Source: Novosphingobium sediminicola (GTDB lineage Bacteria; Pseudomonadota; Alphaproteobacteria; Sphingomonadales; Sphingomonadaceae). From it: a stretch of 64,000 nucleotides of DNA. Position 1 is the first letter of the stretch, and each line of letters begins with the position of its first letter. The notes under the pieces are model-generated. The model was given only the letters and a program-made list of their open reading frames with translations. It was not told where the DNA came from and did not search any database. The stretch spans positions 54,453-118,452 of the forward strand of contig NZ_JACIDX010000017.1 of the NCBI RefSeq assembly GCF_014196525.1. Reading direction: 5' to 3'. Of the stretch, positions 63,934 through 64,000 are shown piece by piece. Made by a program: the position numbers and the translations under genes.

Positions 63934-64000
63934 CGAGATAAGGTGTTTTCATCGAACGGAGAGCATCGATGCAACGAAGGAAGTTTAGCCGTGAGTTCAA
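63927..64000 (+). mobile_element. Left end of an IS3-family element with the start of orfA
   Basis: ATG at 63969 begins MQRRKFSREF, the common start of IS3-family OrfA (helix-turn-helix subunit of the transposase); the window ends after 10 codons. The left terminus may be at TGGACACCGAG (63927), a guess from position, since the right end is outside. The ORF has a GGAGAG ribosome site. Confidence 0.65.

Overview
The window reads as chromosomal DNA of a high-GC alphaproteobacterium, most likely a sphingomonad (Novosphingobium/Sphingobium-like). The basis is gene content and order (purC/purS/purQ, aroQ-accB-accC, yajC-secD-secF, dnaX-ybaB, lon-hup, an NDUFS4-like complex I subunit, a TonB receptor). 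This is recognition from protein sequence, not a database search. Coding density is high. Only the last ~2 kb (integrase, IS3-type end) and a decayed locus near 54.5-55.7 kb look accessory or broken.

Layout. 1-4.5 kb: 3' part of glmS, a membrane PAS-GGDEF-EAL protein, then purQ and purS on the minus strand. 4.7-13.6 kb (minus): a tripartite RND efflux operon and an M16 metallopeptidase, lying between purS/purQ and purC (13.8-14.6 kb). 14.8-23.2 kb (plus): a tightly overlapping VirB-type type IV secretion operon, virB2-3-4-6-8-9-10-11, with a sulfotransferase gene coupled to its end. No virB1, virB5, virB7, virD4 or relaxase gene is visible. A TetR regulator and a PLP aminotransferase follow. 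25.2-27.6 kb (minus): aroQ, accB, accC. 27.7-31.5 kb: holin-like gene, tRNA-Pro(GGG), yajC-secD-secF. 31.5-36 kb: glycosyltransferase, XRE/S24-like regulator divergent from a DUF6456-like gene, ABC-F ATPase. 36-38.5 kb: PepSY-like protein with a PhoP/PhoQ-like two-component pair. 38.6-43.2 kb: chorismate mutase, polyprenyl diphosphate synthase, hrpB, complex I subunit, SRP RNA. 43.5-49.5 kb: dnaX, ybaB, a trypsin-like protein, lon, hup. 49.6-54.3 kb: rlmB, two tandem tRNA-Tyr genes with matching leaders, FKBP isomerase, GAF-GGDEF cyclase, cyclopropane-fatty-acid-synthase-like methyltransferase.

54.4-55.7 kb holds what looks like a deletion scar joining the start of a Slam-type outer-membrane translocator to the end of a TbpB-like surface protein. 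55.8-62 kb is a putative uptake/catabolic cluster: MFS carrier, TonB receptor and ThDP-dependent enzyme, divergent from a LysR regulator. 62.2-64 kb has a P4-type integrase, a 38-bp palindrome and the left end of an IS3-family element.

Two non-coding patterns stand out. First, six copies of a hairpin repeat lie between 24.9 and 43.5 kb, four of them between convergent gene ends. Their arms show paired (compensatory) changes, and three copies are a ~193-bp form with a shared core. Second, the two tRNA-Tyr genes have leaders of identical length (96 nt) with a conserved hairpin that also shows compensatory changes.
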